The notes under the pieces: generated by a model | Seen by the model: only the letters and a program-made list of their open reading frames with translations | Databases searched by the model: none | What the model was told of the DNA's origin: nothing | Shown: piece after piece, positions 38,405-51,352 of the stretch | Position numbering within the stretch: the stretch's first letter is position 1 | Layout of the letters: each line of letters opens with the position of its first letter | Assembly: GCA_036244855.1 (NCBI GenBank) | Contig: BQKZ01000757.1 | Coordinates: forward strand, 30,555 to 94,554 | Length of the DNA stretch: 64,000 bases | Reading direction: 5' to 3' | DNA from: Temnopleurus reevesii | Taxonomy: Eukaryota > Echinodermata > Echinoidea > Temnopleuroida > Temnopleuridae | Program-made: the position numbers and the translations under genes

Positions 38405-38432
38405 TGTGTGTGTGTGTGTGTGTTCGTGTGCA
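38405..38432. repeat. (TG)n microsatellite
   Basis: Short TG run followed by TGCATGCG. Confidence 0.8.
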
Positions 38433-39332
38433 TGCGTTTGTAATGAATATCTAGAGAAGATTGCTTATATTGATTTAATAATTTGACATTGCGTCATTAG
38501 ATGATATTGGCTGCAGAACCAGGGAATGGAGGCTGGGACGCCTGCAGGGCCGGGGCCTACTTTTTTTCAACAAATGAATTCAAACCATACACACCGAGTA
38601 CATAAGGGTGTCGCTGAAAAGAAAAATAAATTGAATCTTATGATGAAAAGGGCGATTTCGCACCTTAGCTGAAAGGTGTAAAATGACACACTGGAGTGGT
38701 AAAAAGAAAATTAGTTATTTGTTCTCTCGCAGAGGGTTCTTATTTTACAAATTCCAGAAACCAGGCATGATCTGATGCTTCAATCACGAAATACTTCCTC
38801 TCATTATCGCACCGTATATCACAGCCCATAATGATTTGAATTGAACATATAATGTTACTGTTGGAGAGTTCAGGAATAAATTTCAACGTGGATTTCAACT
38901 TTCAACTTGATGTTCCCGACACCAAACTCACCATTACACTTGCTACTCAAATTAAATGGTGGACTTTTATACACACCGGGTCCATAGAAGTTAACAGTAT
39001 AGTATACATTACACATGTTTGGTAACATTTTATTGAGACTGCAGAACGAGCAACAATTAAGATATAACTCTTTGTATAATATAATTCAGCGTTATGTGCC
39101 TAAATCTGATCCCGAAACATAAAACATAAAAGTTATATAAAGCAAAAAAATTTACTCCTTATCGAGATGAAAACATTAAAAAATAAGTATAAATAAAGAG
39201 GAGTAACTAGTTACCCAAAGATTGTTACCTTACTCCATTCTGTGGGGAGGTAAATTACTCCCTACTTTAGAGGGTAAATTTAATTCCGAGAAGGGGATCA
39301 TAAGGAGTGAATTCTGACCTTTTTCTTTTTTC

Positions 39333-39402
39333 CGTATATGGCAGTATAAAAAATGCCCGTGCACTTTCAGCTCCTCCACTTTTCAAGACTTTCCGCGGTC
39401 CA
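39333..39402 (+). repeat. Dispersed repeat, copy 1 (exon mimic)
   Basis: CCGTATAT..AGT..TAAAAATGCC followed by CCACTTTTCAAGACTTTCCG aligns with 61656-61735, which has the same words in the same order. It looks like an exon because a pyrimidine tract plus CAG precedes an open frame of 40 codons ending at GGGTAAGA (39467). The match to another locus suggests a repeat instead. Confidence 0.6.
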
Positions 39403-41434
39403 TTGATTGTGAGAGCCCCAAAGTTCCAAGATGTAGATGAATATCGCCCGTTTGAGTATGATACAGGGTAAGAAAAAATCACTGTGTCACGGAACAATCC
39501 TCTTTACGTCACGTACTGAAATGTGCAAAATCAAAATCTTATTATTGCTTAGGTCGGTTATGAATATAGAGAGCATTGAAACTGTGCTCTATTAAGGCTA
39601 GTGAATTGTATGAATATTATAATTATTTGCAGTATATTGCACGCTGGTCACTAATATCATATATCGCTATCAAACAAGTATTTTCTTCATCTCCTAAGCT
39701 TTTTAATGAAAGCAGTATTGACGTAAATAAACAGGACTACGATACTGATCACATGCATGTTTGATTTCTTGAAAGGAAAAATTCATTGCTCCAGATGATA
39801 TCTTTGCGATAGTACACGCCTTCTTTCCCCCGTCAGGTTCTGCATGTTCTGGGTGGAAATAGATCGACGGCGATTGGACAGGAAACATACCTTTTGTTTT
39901 CATCCTTTGGCAGGATTGATCCGGGGTTCAATCTTCTGTTTTCAATTAAACAAAAGTACAGAGTTAGGTTGCCTTCAAGTTCGGGAAAGTAATTAATTTG
40001 CACCCTGTGCTACAGTGACTTTGCAGTATTGTTATGCAGATGTATACAAGGTAAATAACTAAATGTTTATCTCAATGGAGTCGAGCATTAAATCCTCGTG
40101 CAGAACTTGAGCTAAATTTAAAGTGCTTCACCGGTCACACACCGAAATTAAACAATAGTTTTAAGTTGTTTAACGAGTAATCTAACATTTACCTATCGTT
40201 TCAAATCTACCGATGATGGTGATAAGGATGTCACAAGATCGATGTGGAAGTGGTAGATATATATTTTTTGTTCGAAAACTCGTTTCCACTTTGTGCATAC
40301 TAGTACAAGGTGTCATTATATAATGAAATTCTGGTAAATGGATTTAAAAGCTCACCATAGAAGGCTAATGTATCGATCTTTTCCATGGTTGTCACACTTT
40401 CAGAAGTTTCGGAAAATCTGCATTTTTTTTATTCCATCCAAAGGGGATTTTAAGTTGTTACAACATCCACCCCATTTGCGTTTTGTCATCAGACTTGGAA
40501 GGATATTTTTTGTATGCAGGGGTCGGTATAGATAATACATTTAAATGATTTCAAAGGGCAAGGATTGAGTTTTTCAAAGTATATGTTGTTAATTTAGACG
40601 AAGGTTGATTGGTTTCGTTGCGTGACACGTGAAGTCATGATACACATTGTGATGACGTATCGTCAATTGAGCATGAAATTCATACCCTGTGTATTCGTAA
40701 AATTTCTTTATAATATTTATCGGGAAAATGAAAAAAAGTGCAGTATAGTTTTATTATTTAGGACATTTCTCCTCCTCTTGTTATGAGAAATGTAGATGTT
40801 TGATGGAATTGATTAGTGGAAACTAGAACACGTTACACCCTTCATCGTTCCGTTGGGACCCCATAGGGTTCATACCCGTCCCTTGACCCATAGAGCACAT
40901 CTCAACAGCACATCATTCTTATTTCTGCTTTGTCATATTAAGGCCCCCATGCCTGAAGTAATAGTCCTTAAAGCGGCCCCTATTCCGTATAAAATATATG
41001 TTGATGATTAGGGTGGGTAATAGGGGCAGTATGATGATCTAATGGGTTGTTTCTGTTTGCACTTCATCCAAAAATATTTGGATTGAGAACATCTTCTGGA
41101 TGCGGATGTAAGCGTGATGATAGTTGAGAAGATGGGAGAAGGGGAAAGCTGATACTGATTATGAAATTGATGGTGGGTGGGAATAGGGAATGGTGAGTTA
41201 TTACAATTTTAACCAATTTCACACGGTGAGTTCGGGAGACGTTAATTAGGAAACGGAAACAATCGATTCTTGCATTGTTTTAAAGTCGTTGTTGGTGACT
41301 GCTAGTCAAAGTGCTCAGAGAAATCGACACGAGAAACAAAAAATATAATGGAGAAAGGGGAAATGATATCCCGTGAGTGTTTTTACTTTTTCTAGATTTT
41401 ACTAATATTTTCTTCTATTTGTTTGTTTGCATAG

Positions 41435-41524
41435 GTCTATCCCCACCCTCTTAAATCAGAAAATCTCTTGACTCCTTATGAGTTTATTTTGTTGTTAGTA
41501 ATGAACCTCATGCATTTTCATTAA
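41435..41524 (+). CDS. Candidate terminal exon
   Basis: A very good acceptor, TTTTCTTCTATTTGTTTG then CATAG, precedes VYPHPLKSENLLTPYEF and a hydrophobic end MNLMHFH before a stop. Phase 0 would join directly to the 32366-32797 exon, whose end is similarly rich in Tyr, Pro and His. No homology supports it, and it is only 29 codons. Confidence 0.2.
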   Translation, partial: VYPHPLKSENLLTPYEFILLLVMNLMHFH

Positions 41525-41721
41525 AATATAATGTCTTTAATCAACTTTTTGACCTCAATGGTAGTGTCCATGGTTACAACGTAAACTTTTGCACTCTGCT
41601 GGAAAATTGAATCAATTATTCATTTTTTTCCGTACTCATTTCGGTTTGTTCATATCAAAGACACGTGATTATTTGTGTTATCAAATCATGAAGGGCTATA
41701 TTTTTGCATCATCATCCCCAC

Positions 41722-42012
41722 CTAGACTGGGGCATCCCTCATCATACTTTGTGCTGTACGTAAAAGTGAAAAGCACACATCGAATAAGTGATTCAATAAA
41801 CACCCAGTATATGAGTTGAGGGGCTGTACATTAAGGTTGTATGCTCCCTTAGGATCGGGGGTGACTGTATCACGTTGAGTGGGTCCACGGCCAAAAAACT
41901 TCAACATGAAAAAAATCTCCTCTTCGCTTGTTTCCTGTCCCTGCCGGTTCCAATTCCCATAAACCCGGTTTAGGTTGGTTGACACAACCTCTGCTTCACT
42001 TGCCTTATACAT
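41722..42012 (-). CDS. Unrecognised minus-strand frame or exon
   Basis: A 96-codon frame beginning MYKASEAEVVSTNLNRVYG, with a charged middle (QGQETSEEE) and TPDPKGAYNLNVQPL, is more complex and protein-like than most frames here. A CAAGATCC...TATAAG acceptor could place the exon start just after the ATG. No domain is identified. A relic of a mobile-element protein is an alternative. Confidence 0.2.
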   Translation of the reverse strand: MYKASEAEVVSTNLNRVYGNWNRQGQETSEEEIFFMLKFFGRGPTQRDTVTPDPKGAYNLNVQPLNSYTGCLLNHLFDVCFSLLRTAQSMMRDAPV

Positions 42013-45000
42013 GTATTATCTGGATCTTGTTTATATTACTAATATTACATTTTGAAAATAATGTTAAGGTGAGATTACTCTCATAAAATATTAGTGTGCA
42101 TGCACTAAAATATTGGAATTACACTTAGAAAGGTATGGGCATGACAAATTGTTTTTACTTTCTATCTAACATTTATACAAAAATATGAAGTTTCCAATAT
42201 CTGGCTAGAGATAGCTCTTATCATTGCATTATATTCGTATTAATTTCAAATTCTATTGAAATACAATATTTTGCACACATTTAAACGAATACTTGCCATT
42301 CCGGAACGATGTAGATTTAGATAGATGCTTTCATTTCTGTACATTCGGATTAAATGATTAACGGGTTCCATCCATCAAAGCAGAAATAAAATTGTTCTGT
42401 CAGGTGTGGTTGTTGAATAAATCTTTGGTTTCCTTCTAATCCGTTTGGAAAGACGTGCAAAAAGTAAGTCAAATCAACAATCAGAAAACGAATAAAGGAA
42501 ATTAAACGTTTACAAACGAATTCTGTATACTATTCTTTATTTCATGTGGGTTGCTTAGCAGACACATATAACTATCAATGCCTCCATATCATATTTGATA
42601 AATATCAATTGAAACCACAATATTTCGTATCACTCTCGATCAACAAAGGTGATCTTGTAATAAGTTTGATGTATTATAACCTTTATCAAAAAGAGAATAG
42701 AATTTACAAACTGAATGGGTTTTTTTTCTAATGTAATTCAGTGAAAGTAATGTCCTGAATGAACATTTTTATCTCGTTTTAGTTGTGTTTTATTCAGTTG
42801 TAATATTTTTCGAAAGGGTTCTCCGTAGATGTAAAAAACTATCATTATTATCATGAAGTCCAGAAAATTGCTCAATGGATTTTCAGATAAGACCAAATGA
42901 GCTGGTTACATTTGACATAATATCGTTTCAGTAAATATGTCACATGTACAAAAAGTTTGGCTCAGTTATTCGTTGACTGCCGCGAGGGCAAAGGCGTCAA
43001 ATAATGAATGTAATTACGATGGGTGCGCCACGAGCACACAGGGATTAAGAAATGAAGAGAACGGTTCAAGTGTAATATCATTAAACTTAGGAGTGAAGAT
43101 GCGGCTTATAGGAAGATACTTAATAGAACTTTCCCAGAAAAGTGTTTGGAGATGATAAATGAGAAGATAGTAACGGAAGGAATAGGGTAGCCGTTCCTTC
43201 GGGTTTGTGGTGTCTCGCGTTCGTCAGTGTGGGATAAACTAATAAATAAGTGAAAATGATACCCATGAAAATTTCAGTTTGAGAATAATTCGCAATCGTA
43301 TTAAAAAATTCAGTGACAGAGCGGGAGACAAGCTATTTACGTATTTTTTTTTAAATAATAAAATAGAGTTATTATGATGATAACCGGTAACTTGTATATA
43401 CAATGTAAGCAGATCATATTTTGTGTCTGAATAAAAATCGATGGCATTTTCATCATTTGGAGTAAACGTATAAGAGGTTGTTTGAAAATCCGGGCTTGTT
43501 CATGTTAGCTAATCAGAGTTATGGAAGAATTAAAACGGTGTCAGCTATGTAATGTGACAGTTTTGCTTCAAAGAATCTCTAAACTTGATTAATGACTTCC
43601 TTCACACGTGCAAAGATTCTGAAGATTCTAAAGGGATAATCATATGAGTAAACCGTTTCATTAAATGATTTCTTTGCTTAATGCTGAAGAGTACTAGTGC
43701 TGCACCCGTTTTGACTTGTTCCAATCATGGACAGATAATCGATAAAAACAAATTAACTTTACTTTAATAAGGAAGGTGGAATATTGGTTGATTTTTAATT
43801 ATGATTATTGAGAGAATGATTCATCGTCTTAAAATCCCACAACGCTTGAAAAAATATATATCAGCTTTATGCATGATTTCTCTTCCAATGTATTTCTCTG
43901 CATAATACCTTTTTTCCCAGCACCTTTCTCAAGATAATCGGTGAGTTTATTTTTTTTAATATTTTTTTTTCATTTTTAAATATTTTTCCACGCAATGACC
44001 TGGCATTTTTACGCAAACCGGCAATGACCCTATATTAATCGTTTTCAGCCGTCATGGTGTAAATGAATAGGTAATGATGAAACCATTATTCTCTATTAGA
44101 ATTATTATCAAACATGTCAACAGCAGCAGACCGTTTGATGATATCTACTGATCAGTCGTCACAGACACGTTCAAACATCTTTCTTCAATCACAGGATCAT
44201 TCAGGCAATGAATTCTTCCCTGAACACCGTCTCTACTACCGTCGGTTTGGCGCTCTTTTTCCGCTCGATTCTCAAACCATATTTGATTCATCGGTGCGCA
44301 AAGAATGCACTTGATGCGTAAACACCTGCAAGAGTCTCACATCTTCCCTGATCGGTATTGTCCCATTCGGAAACGTTTTTTTTTCCTCGTATACTTTTGA
44401 TGATAGTAAACATTCCTTTTATAATGTAATAAACGTAACTTATATGTCTTTGTCTCAAAAACTTTTGAGGTTAACGCTCAGTAAAAAGATTATAAATGAA
44501 GTTTTATAAAAATCAACGAATTCGATTTTCAAAATTTATCAGAAGAACTCATATTTTGGGGTTCATCATTTTCAGATTTTCTTGGGCCAATCAAAATAAA
44601 AGCGTTTTATATGTTGTACAAAGGAATTTACTACGTTTCTTACATTCGAGGAATGAATGAGAAAATTATCTAGTACTTGGTGAGTAAACGTGCACTATTT
44701 TTTATAATGCTGCTCATCATTTCATGAACCGCACCTAACATATTAAAGTTAGCGTAAAAGTAGGTTACAAATCGATTCAGGCGCCATTTCGTTTCATTTC
44801 TATCAATCAATTCTGTATGCCAGGAGCGAGGATAAACCTTGTGCGTTCCCATGTCATCCAATTTCCTAAACCTGGTAGCGTATATTACTCCTTTTTTTCT
44901 CAAAAAGGTTCTATCTCTTCACTCTGTCCCTCACAGCACAAACAGTCGATGTCCGCATAAGATCCACAGCAGATAATTCTCCATGGCTTGGAGACAAGTC

Positions 45001-45037
45001 AAGAAATAAAAATCACCCTTACTGTCAAGCTCATTAT
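42013..45037. other. Intron or intergenic DNA, weak frames only
   Basis: Frames at 42937-43155 and 44114-44314 (plus) and 44670-44903 (minus) are moderately protein-like but have no convincing borders or family. Nothing else is seen. Confidence 0.35.
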
Positions 45038-45117
45038 CAAGATGGCGACTTAACTTCCTTTGCCGCGAGCGAATGAGCTAATGACCGGTCACGTGACAAG
45101 CCAAACTTCAACCAATC
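45038..45117. promoter_or_regulatory. Promoter-like cluster (YY1, E-box, CCAAT)
   Basis: Within 80 bases there is AAGATGGCGAC (YY1-type, 45039-45049), an ETS-like ACTTCC, GTCACGTGAC (perfect palindromic E-box, 45088-45097) and CCAAT (45112-45116). The patch has several CpGs in AT-rich surroundings. CCAAT being outermost suggests transcription toward lower coordinates. A well-placed minus-strand ATG (AAGCCATGG, 44984) opens only 17 codons. No transcript is proven. Confidence 0.4.
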
Positions 45118-46352
45118 AGAACCCGGATTTCGGCATATGTACAGTAACGGTATACTGGTATAGTGAGGTAGAGTTCTTATCGCATTATAAATAGCATGAA
45201 GCTTTTGAGCCAACCGAAATAAAAAGGGAATAAAGTGTTTATATCTTTCTTATTGCATTGTTATATTCTTATTTTTTTCCTTTCCTTTTCTTCTACTTCA
45301 TTTTTTTTTTTTAATTCCTTATCTTGGTTTTTTTTTCTCTTCTTCTCTTCATATTTTTGTGTTGTAGCCTGTCTATGAGCATATTAGAGGAGATATTCGA
45401 CATAGTTTTTAATTTGTGGCTGTGATCAAGAGGACGGTGTTCTCAAGACTTAAATTAATGATTACTTTCTACATACCTTCACCTTCAGAATATGGTATAA
45501 ACTTTGTAGTCAAAGGAAATTAAGCCAAGTTAGGAATAACAAATTATATGCATCGTATCATAAATATTGAGTTGGATGGAAATTTCACAAAGGATTTATC
45601 ATTATCTAAATATAATCATGAAAAGGGGATTTCTTTTTTACATGGAAGTCCAACAGAAGCAAAAAAATGAAGAGGAATTTTGACAAATTTATTATTTAAT
45701 TTCCCGGTCATACAGAATAAAGTACTGAAAAGAGGAAAGTAAAGACACACTGCAACTGTTTTGGGCTTGCCGAAAGTGAAAGCCGGGTCGAACGCAATAA
45801 TGAGTAAAAGTGAAGTGTTAATTCTCACGCAAACTTTTGACATAACTTGAAATATATTGGCAATGATGAATTTTAAAGACAGACCTCTAGTTCTGAAGGA
45901 TCAAATTATACAGATATAATAATTTGGGACTTAAAACCCGAGTATAACCTCGTGAAAAGATATAACAAAAGGATATTTCAAAGTTTATACATCAACAATG
46001 TATATTGAACGGTTTCGTGATGTTTGAATCGTAAAATAGATATACAATTTAGAAGAAACCTCCTTGGCACCAAAATAATTGTGTTTTTTCATGTTTTTTC
46101 TCGGTATTGTGTTACTAATGCAGTATGAAGAATATCCTTCATTAATTTTCCTAGTAACATACAGAAAGTAAAATCAATGAATAAATGTAAAATGGAAGTG
46201 GTTTACCTAGTACCGGCGGTGTTCACACTTACACAGGCCTTGTTTTTATCTAAAATGAGGTGGTTAATTTGCATTTTTTTCACTGGCATGAAAGTGCTAT
46301 CGATTAGTTTTTGCCTATTTCGGGATAATAAAACACCCCGGAAATTTAACAG

Positions 46353-46429
46353 TTACCTCACAAGCATGTCTTTGCCGTCATCTGATAATGACTGTACTCA
46401 TGCTTTACTCAAGTGCCTGCACTTATACG
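46353..46429 (+). CDS. Candidate internal exon
   Basis: Open segment reading YLTSMSLPSSDNDCTHALLK then CLHLY, between TTTAACAG and a textbook donor ACG|GTAAGT. Phase is one base in and one base out. The frame is also open upstream and downstream, so the limits rest on the splice signals alone. The acceptor's pyrimidine tract is weak. No family is recognised. Confidence 0.25.
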
Positions 46430-47027
46430 GTAAGTGTTTCACCGTGACAAAACTTGACACATGGATCAAAAAACTCCGGGATTTAGAAAGGAGATCCCGT
46501 TTTTGAAAAGTACAGTGAATCTACAATATCGGTATATAAAGCCAAGGGTCCGTTCCCAAAACTTTGATACTTATCTCAATAGTCTAATCTTCTCGAAGGA
46601 AAATATCTCTCGACCACTGGAATAAGAAATGATTCTTGATATTTGAATTTTGAACTGAACTCCAATGTTTGTAAGTTTTTAAATTTGATTTTTTTTCGAT
46701 AAAACTTGCGCAGTCTGTGTTTTAAGTTTAACAAAATTGCAAGGTTCGTTTCATTAAATGAATAATGTGCAAATCATATTTGATTTGTTCCAATTAATAC
46801 GGAGACATTTCAGGTGTACGGCATTATGAATAATCTCTTCGTCGTTGAGAGAAACTTATAGTATCTTCATTCATTATAATATCATGACGACGTCTTTTTC
46901 AAAAGCTCGAGAGATTCTTTTGAATCTAGCAACATTTTGAAAGTTGTCATTGTAATTGACGTAATTTTTTTTAAATCACATATTTTTTTTTTCAAAATTG
47001 AGTTGTCATATTCTCCTACTAACACAG

Positions 47028-47124
47028 AATATTTCCATCACACTGTTGCACAGGCCGTCTGGCAGCCGGGCGCGGTTTTCCCCCATAGGGTTCAGGTTTT
47101 GTCAGACAGCCGTTTTAAATACAG
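47028..47124 (+). CDS. Candidate internal exon with GC donor
   Basis: A T-rich tract and CTAACACAG precede EYFHHTVAQAVWQPGAVFPH and RVQVLSDSRFKYR. The segment is clearly more GC-rich than its flanks. The best donor is CAG|GCAAGT, the strong form typical of GC-AG introns; a GT alternative four bases on (CAA|GTGTAA) is weaker. Entry phase fits the exit phase of the 46353-46429 candidate. No domain was recognised. Confidence 0.28.
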
Positions 47125-47887
47125 GCAAGTGTAAGGACCTTTCCGCTGCTCTAATTAACCTTTTCTAATATACATCAAATACATCAAATTACAAGGTGTA
47201 TATAGCGCACTTGATTGGCCAGCTGTTAAAAAACAACACAGATAATATTTATCGTCATAGGGCATGTGTTGTGTTGAATTTATCTTCGCATTTCAGATCA
47301 TTAATTACATTATTTTTAAATATAATTTTGAAGAATTGTGGATATATATTCTTGTTGCGGAATATATTATTATTGTTTTTATAATTAATTGTGTTATCAT
47401 TTCGTTTTGTTCTGTCGCCAGTGTTGTCATATGTTGCTTGGAAAACATTTACATGTATGTACTAATCACACTTTTTCCATCCATGTTTTGATGCGATTCT
47501 GAGCAACAGACTATCAAGATACCATTATCTTTCGAACTTTTCGTTCTTTTTATGTAGAAGAAAAAACAGATAATGTAGCCGTAACAAAATTCAAATGAGG
47601 TGAACAAAGAAATCGATTGTGGGGAACTTGTGGATGATAGTTTTGGCAATTGAATTTCTCCCAATATTTGGCTGTTTTGATATTGTATATTTTTTTCAGA
47701 ATGATTCTCCAGAATTACGAAATGGAAGAACAACGTCACCAACTCTTTGTCTGTACTTCTAGGGTGATCACTCATCGTGGTTTAACAGTATATAGGCCAC
47801 TCTTAAACCCATAAGTATGATCAACTTGACCTATCTATCTTGATAAAGAGAAAAGTGTAGTATACTTTTTACTGGTCACATATCATA

Positions 47888-48094
47888 TTGTATATGCACT
47901 GCAGTGAGGCTGAGCCATGTACGCCAGGAGATTTCTCTAGCATTATCTCCCCGAAGCTCTTGCCGCAGCACTCACGACTGATTTCCGTTTCGGCTGAAAC
48001 TTCTCGGCAGATTTTCCCCTTCACGTTATTCCTCCCTTCGTCATGTTGGGTTTCACTCCCCGAGCCCTCTCTGTCTGCCCCTCTACATGTTTAG
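47888..48094. other. GC-rich patch open on both strands
   Basis: The plus strand reads through MHCSEAEPCTPGDFSS to a stop at 48094. The minus strand is open for about 70 codons, including NNVKGKICREVSAETE, with no ATG. Neither has clear splice borders. The composition suggests an exon or a CpG-bearing repeat. Confidence 0.25.
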
Positions 48095-48135
48095 TCACAC
48101 CTGATGATCTGTTCCTTTCTCTTGTGTGCTGCCAG

Positions 48136-48295
48136 GCGGAGGTCTGATCAAAAGATTGCTTCAAGGAAAGGTCTTAAATTGATAAAGACTTTTGTGACAA
48201 ATATTGTTGGCAACATACAAGTACATGAACAAAGATTGAAATCTTTCCAGTCGCAATGCACGGTATCATCTATCAACTCAATCAATTGCCGATGA
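48136..48295 (+). CDS. Candidate terminal exon
   Basis: An excellent acceptor (CTTTCTCTTGTGTGCTGCCAG) precedes a basic segment RRRSDQKIASRKGLKLIK followed by a mixed helix-like part and a stop at 48295. Entry phase fits the GC-donor exit of 47028-47124. No polyadenylation signal AATAAA was found soon after. Function unknown. Confidence 0.25.
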
Positions 48296-51136
48296 ACGCA
48301 TTTCTGGTTAATATACTTTAAAAATTGTATATATAAAATTTGCAAAAATCCAATAACAGTGAGATTAGCCAGATAATTTGCTATATAAACGAATTTCAAT
48401 GTAGTTAAGAGCATTTTTTGTTCTATGATAATATCTTCAGATGTAACCATGACATTATGCATGATTACATAAAACTTGTCGTTTATCATGCATCCCAAAG
48501 TCATATTCAATCGGATATCGAAATTTCTGCGGCATTTAATTTGTTATAATTTTTGGGGGGTTTCACAATTTATAACTTAATACTTTGGAAGTGACACCGT
48601 TTTGTTACGATCATGTCTATCAAGTGACATGAATATGAACCATCAGAAATCTGGTCAGGTATTGTGAGGGCAAGCAAACAGCTTGTAAACCTCTCACCAA
48701 CAAGATTATGTATACATTGTCTCAGATCTCAGTGAAAATATGTCTATTCATGCTGTCTTAGAATGAGTCTATCTTGATCCTGACGAGACTGTCAAGTGTC
48801 ACGTGTGATTACAAGCAGGGTTTTGGATGAATGGCACTGCTTTGTCAGGAACCTTGTCACTTGTCACATGTGTGCTTGAACTTGTTCAGAACGGTGTGGC
48901 GAGTTGTTGCCAAATGGTACGCCAACCATACATCCCGCACCTATGAACGATGCTATGTCAGTTCCTCTTGCAGGGCAGTCTTGCTTATGTGCCATTAACC
49001 AAATATTTTCCCGTGATTTACACGAACAATGCATACTGATCCGCCGATAGATGAAATACTAAGTGTTGTCATTATGGCTTTAAACTCACACACATAAAAA
49101 AAAACACCGGGTTTGGTGTTTACCATATTCATATTGGGGCCTTATAGTTGGATCAGGCAACATATCACCCTGGTTGCATTACTTTAATGGAGTCAAAGAA
49201 CATGAAGACAAGAACGGTATTTTATGGACTCCAACTTTTTTCCTTGTCACTGCACGATGTTTAGATAAAAATTATTTCATATGATGTTTTCTGACACATA
49301 GGCACACACATAGGCACGCACATGCATCTGCAAGTATGTTTCAAACTTTTTAACTAAGCTTTTTAACTGAGCAACTATAAAGAATAGCACAAGAAGACAT
49401 ACATCCATCGTTTTTTTTTTTCACACTTGACGATGGGCCTGGTAAATCGACATATCGACTTACACATTTCCACATAAACTTGATGGACAATGCATCTTTA
49501 ATTTGCATCTTCTTAGAACATCAAAAGGAATATAAAGTAGGCTCATAGTGAACCAAAAATATGAAGTCAGAAGAGGTGACTTTTACCATACACGTAGACA
49601 TTAATAGGCGGTAGGTCATGCTGCTCCGTGTATGTAAACGTCACTTTCGGAGGATCAAATTTGGAAATGAGTTAGATATGACCGTATGTTGGTTTAGAGG
49701 AGTGTGATAAATGTGCGGAAAGTTTCCGCTACTAAGTGGGTGTCTTTTCCTCAATAGCTACTGATCAAACCAATGATGTTAGTGTATACAGGATGTTACC
49801 CAATTGCTCTCTCATGTTCACAATTCAGCTGTGAAAGAAATTTGAGAAGTTATAAATTTCAACGTTCAGAATGGTGAAATTTTGTAATCATTATGTATAA
49901 TTTTACTTTGAATTATTCTTATACAATTGAAAAATGGCATATGGATAATGTGCTAATGAATGAATGACTTTATTACCAATCAACAACAGCATAAATAACA
50001 AACATTTCAAAATATAAATGTATAAAGGATAATACAGTTTGGAGATGGTAATAGGACCCTACAGAAATAGCATCAAAGCTAGTGAGGCGTAGGACCCCAA
50101 ATGGCAAGATAGAATTATCATAACAATGATTTGATAGAATGGTAACTACATATTTACAATCTATACTCATATTTACAATTTAGTGTATAAGATCACACAC
50201 TGTTTAATGTTGAAGAAGCATACTGGAAAGAGATAAGAAGAATAGTAGAATAATAGAAGGAAACATGATTAACAACGATTAAGATATAAAGTACGAATGC
50301 TTCTTTTCAAGACCCACACCATGGAAAATAGTCAATTTGCATAATAAACATGGTAACGGTTGTTATGTCTGCATAATTATCTGCAAATTTCATGATAAAA
50401 ATAAGAACCATAAAAAGGTGACCATGTATATAAGCGCTGTTCAAAAAGAACTAGAAATTGTTTATTTGTTACTCCATTCTTTCCTAAAAAACAGTCTTCA
50501 ATCATTTTGAATGCCTTCTGTGATTATGGTTGAGATGGAGAGGATATTTTTTAAACTAGTATCCAGTGAATTCAGAGTAGATATGACGATCGGAAAAGCA
50601 AAATTAAAGCAAATTCAATTTCGAACTTCATGAGGCTAAATGTTTGAGGTCAAACGCTTCCTCATTGGACATCTACCACAAGCCAAAATTTTAATAAGCG
50701 GAAGGTATCATATTTAATACAAATTTGATAAAATTCATAATTATGAAGATAATCTACTTTCCTCCCTGTTATTAGATTTTGTCACTTGTCTCGAAAAAAA
50801 AAAGAGCTTTTATTTTGATCTTGGGCACAATATTTTTGTTACACTGGCCTATCGTATCTGTAAATGTCCTATCAACCAATTAGGAGGATTTTTAAGTCTA
50901 GTCAGAATGTTTACACGAAAATGAGAATGTTATTCTAAATCGAAATATTTTAGCAGCATTATAATGTTTTAGCGGCAGATTTTGTAAATATAGGGGCGTC
51001 GGAGCCAAATACTACAAAACTATAGCTTTAAATGAATTACCAAAATATTGAATAGTTCTTCATTAGTTCAAATGTATTCACTTGTAAGTAGTCTTCTTCA
51101 CTCTTTATGCGATCTAATTGAGTCTTGATTTGATAA
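48296..51136. other. Intergenic or intron DNA, nothing recognised
   Basis: No splice-bordered frame, structured repeat or promoter cluster was recognised. Confidence 0.4.
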
Positions 51137-51352
51137 GACTGCACCTGTACAAGGCAGACAGGAGTAGCTCAGATCACAATTATCCTATTACCCAAACTCC
51201 ATTTGTCTGAGCCGGACACCAGGCCCATTACCTGTGCTTATCACTTGGCAGTTGGACCGGACTTGGTCCTAATTAATAGGTTTGGGTCCGCTAATCTGAC
51301 GAGCCTGCATGGCAAGGGTGTTCATCCAGGTACTTTCAGCAACTTAATTTGA
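51137..51352 (+). CDS. Exon-like open segment
   Basis: About 71 codons without a stop and without ATG, in a more GC-rich patch: ITIILLPKLHLSEPDTRP, then ITCAYHLAVGPDLVLINR. AAGGCAG (51157) could be the acceptor and CATCCAG|GTACTT (51329) the donor. No family match; it may be a repeat. Confidence 0.18.
   Translation, partial: DCTCTRQTGVAQITIILLPKLHLSEPDTRPITCAYHLAVGPDLVLINRFGSANLTSLHGKGVHPGTFSNLI

Noticed and set aside
38510..38640. Open frame after CTGCAG reading NQGMEAGTPAGPGPTFF
   Set aside because: The GGGCCGGGGCCTACTTTTTT motif resembles repetitive DNA, and no donor was found.
39780..39860. Short segment KFIAPDDIFAIVHAFFPPSG with splice-like borders
   Set aside because: Too short, with several incompatible border choices and an early stop.
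44670..44984. Minus-strand frames downstream of the 45-kb promoter-like cluster
   Set aside because: The well-placed ATG at 44984 opens only 17 codons. The longer frame is in another register with a stop between, and no splice site clearly links them.
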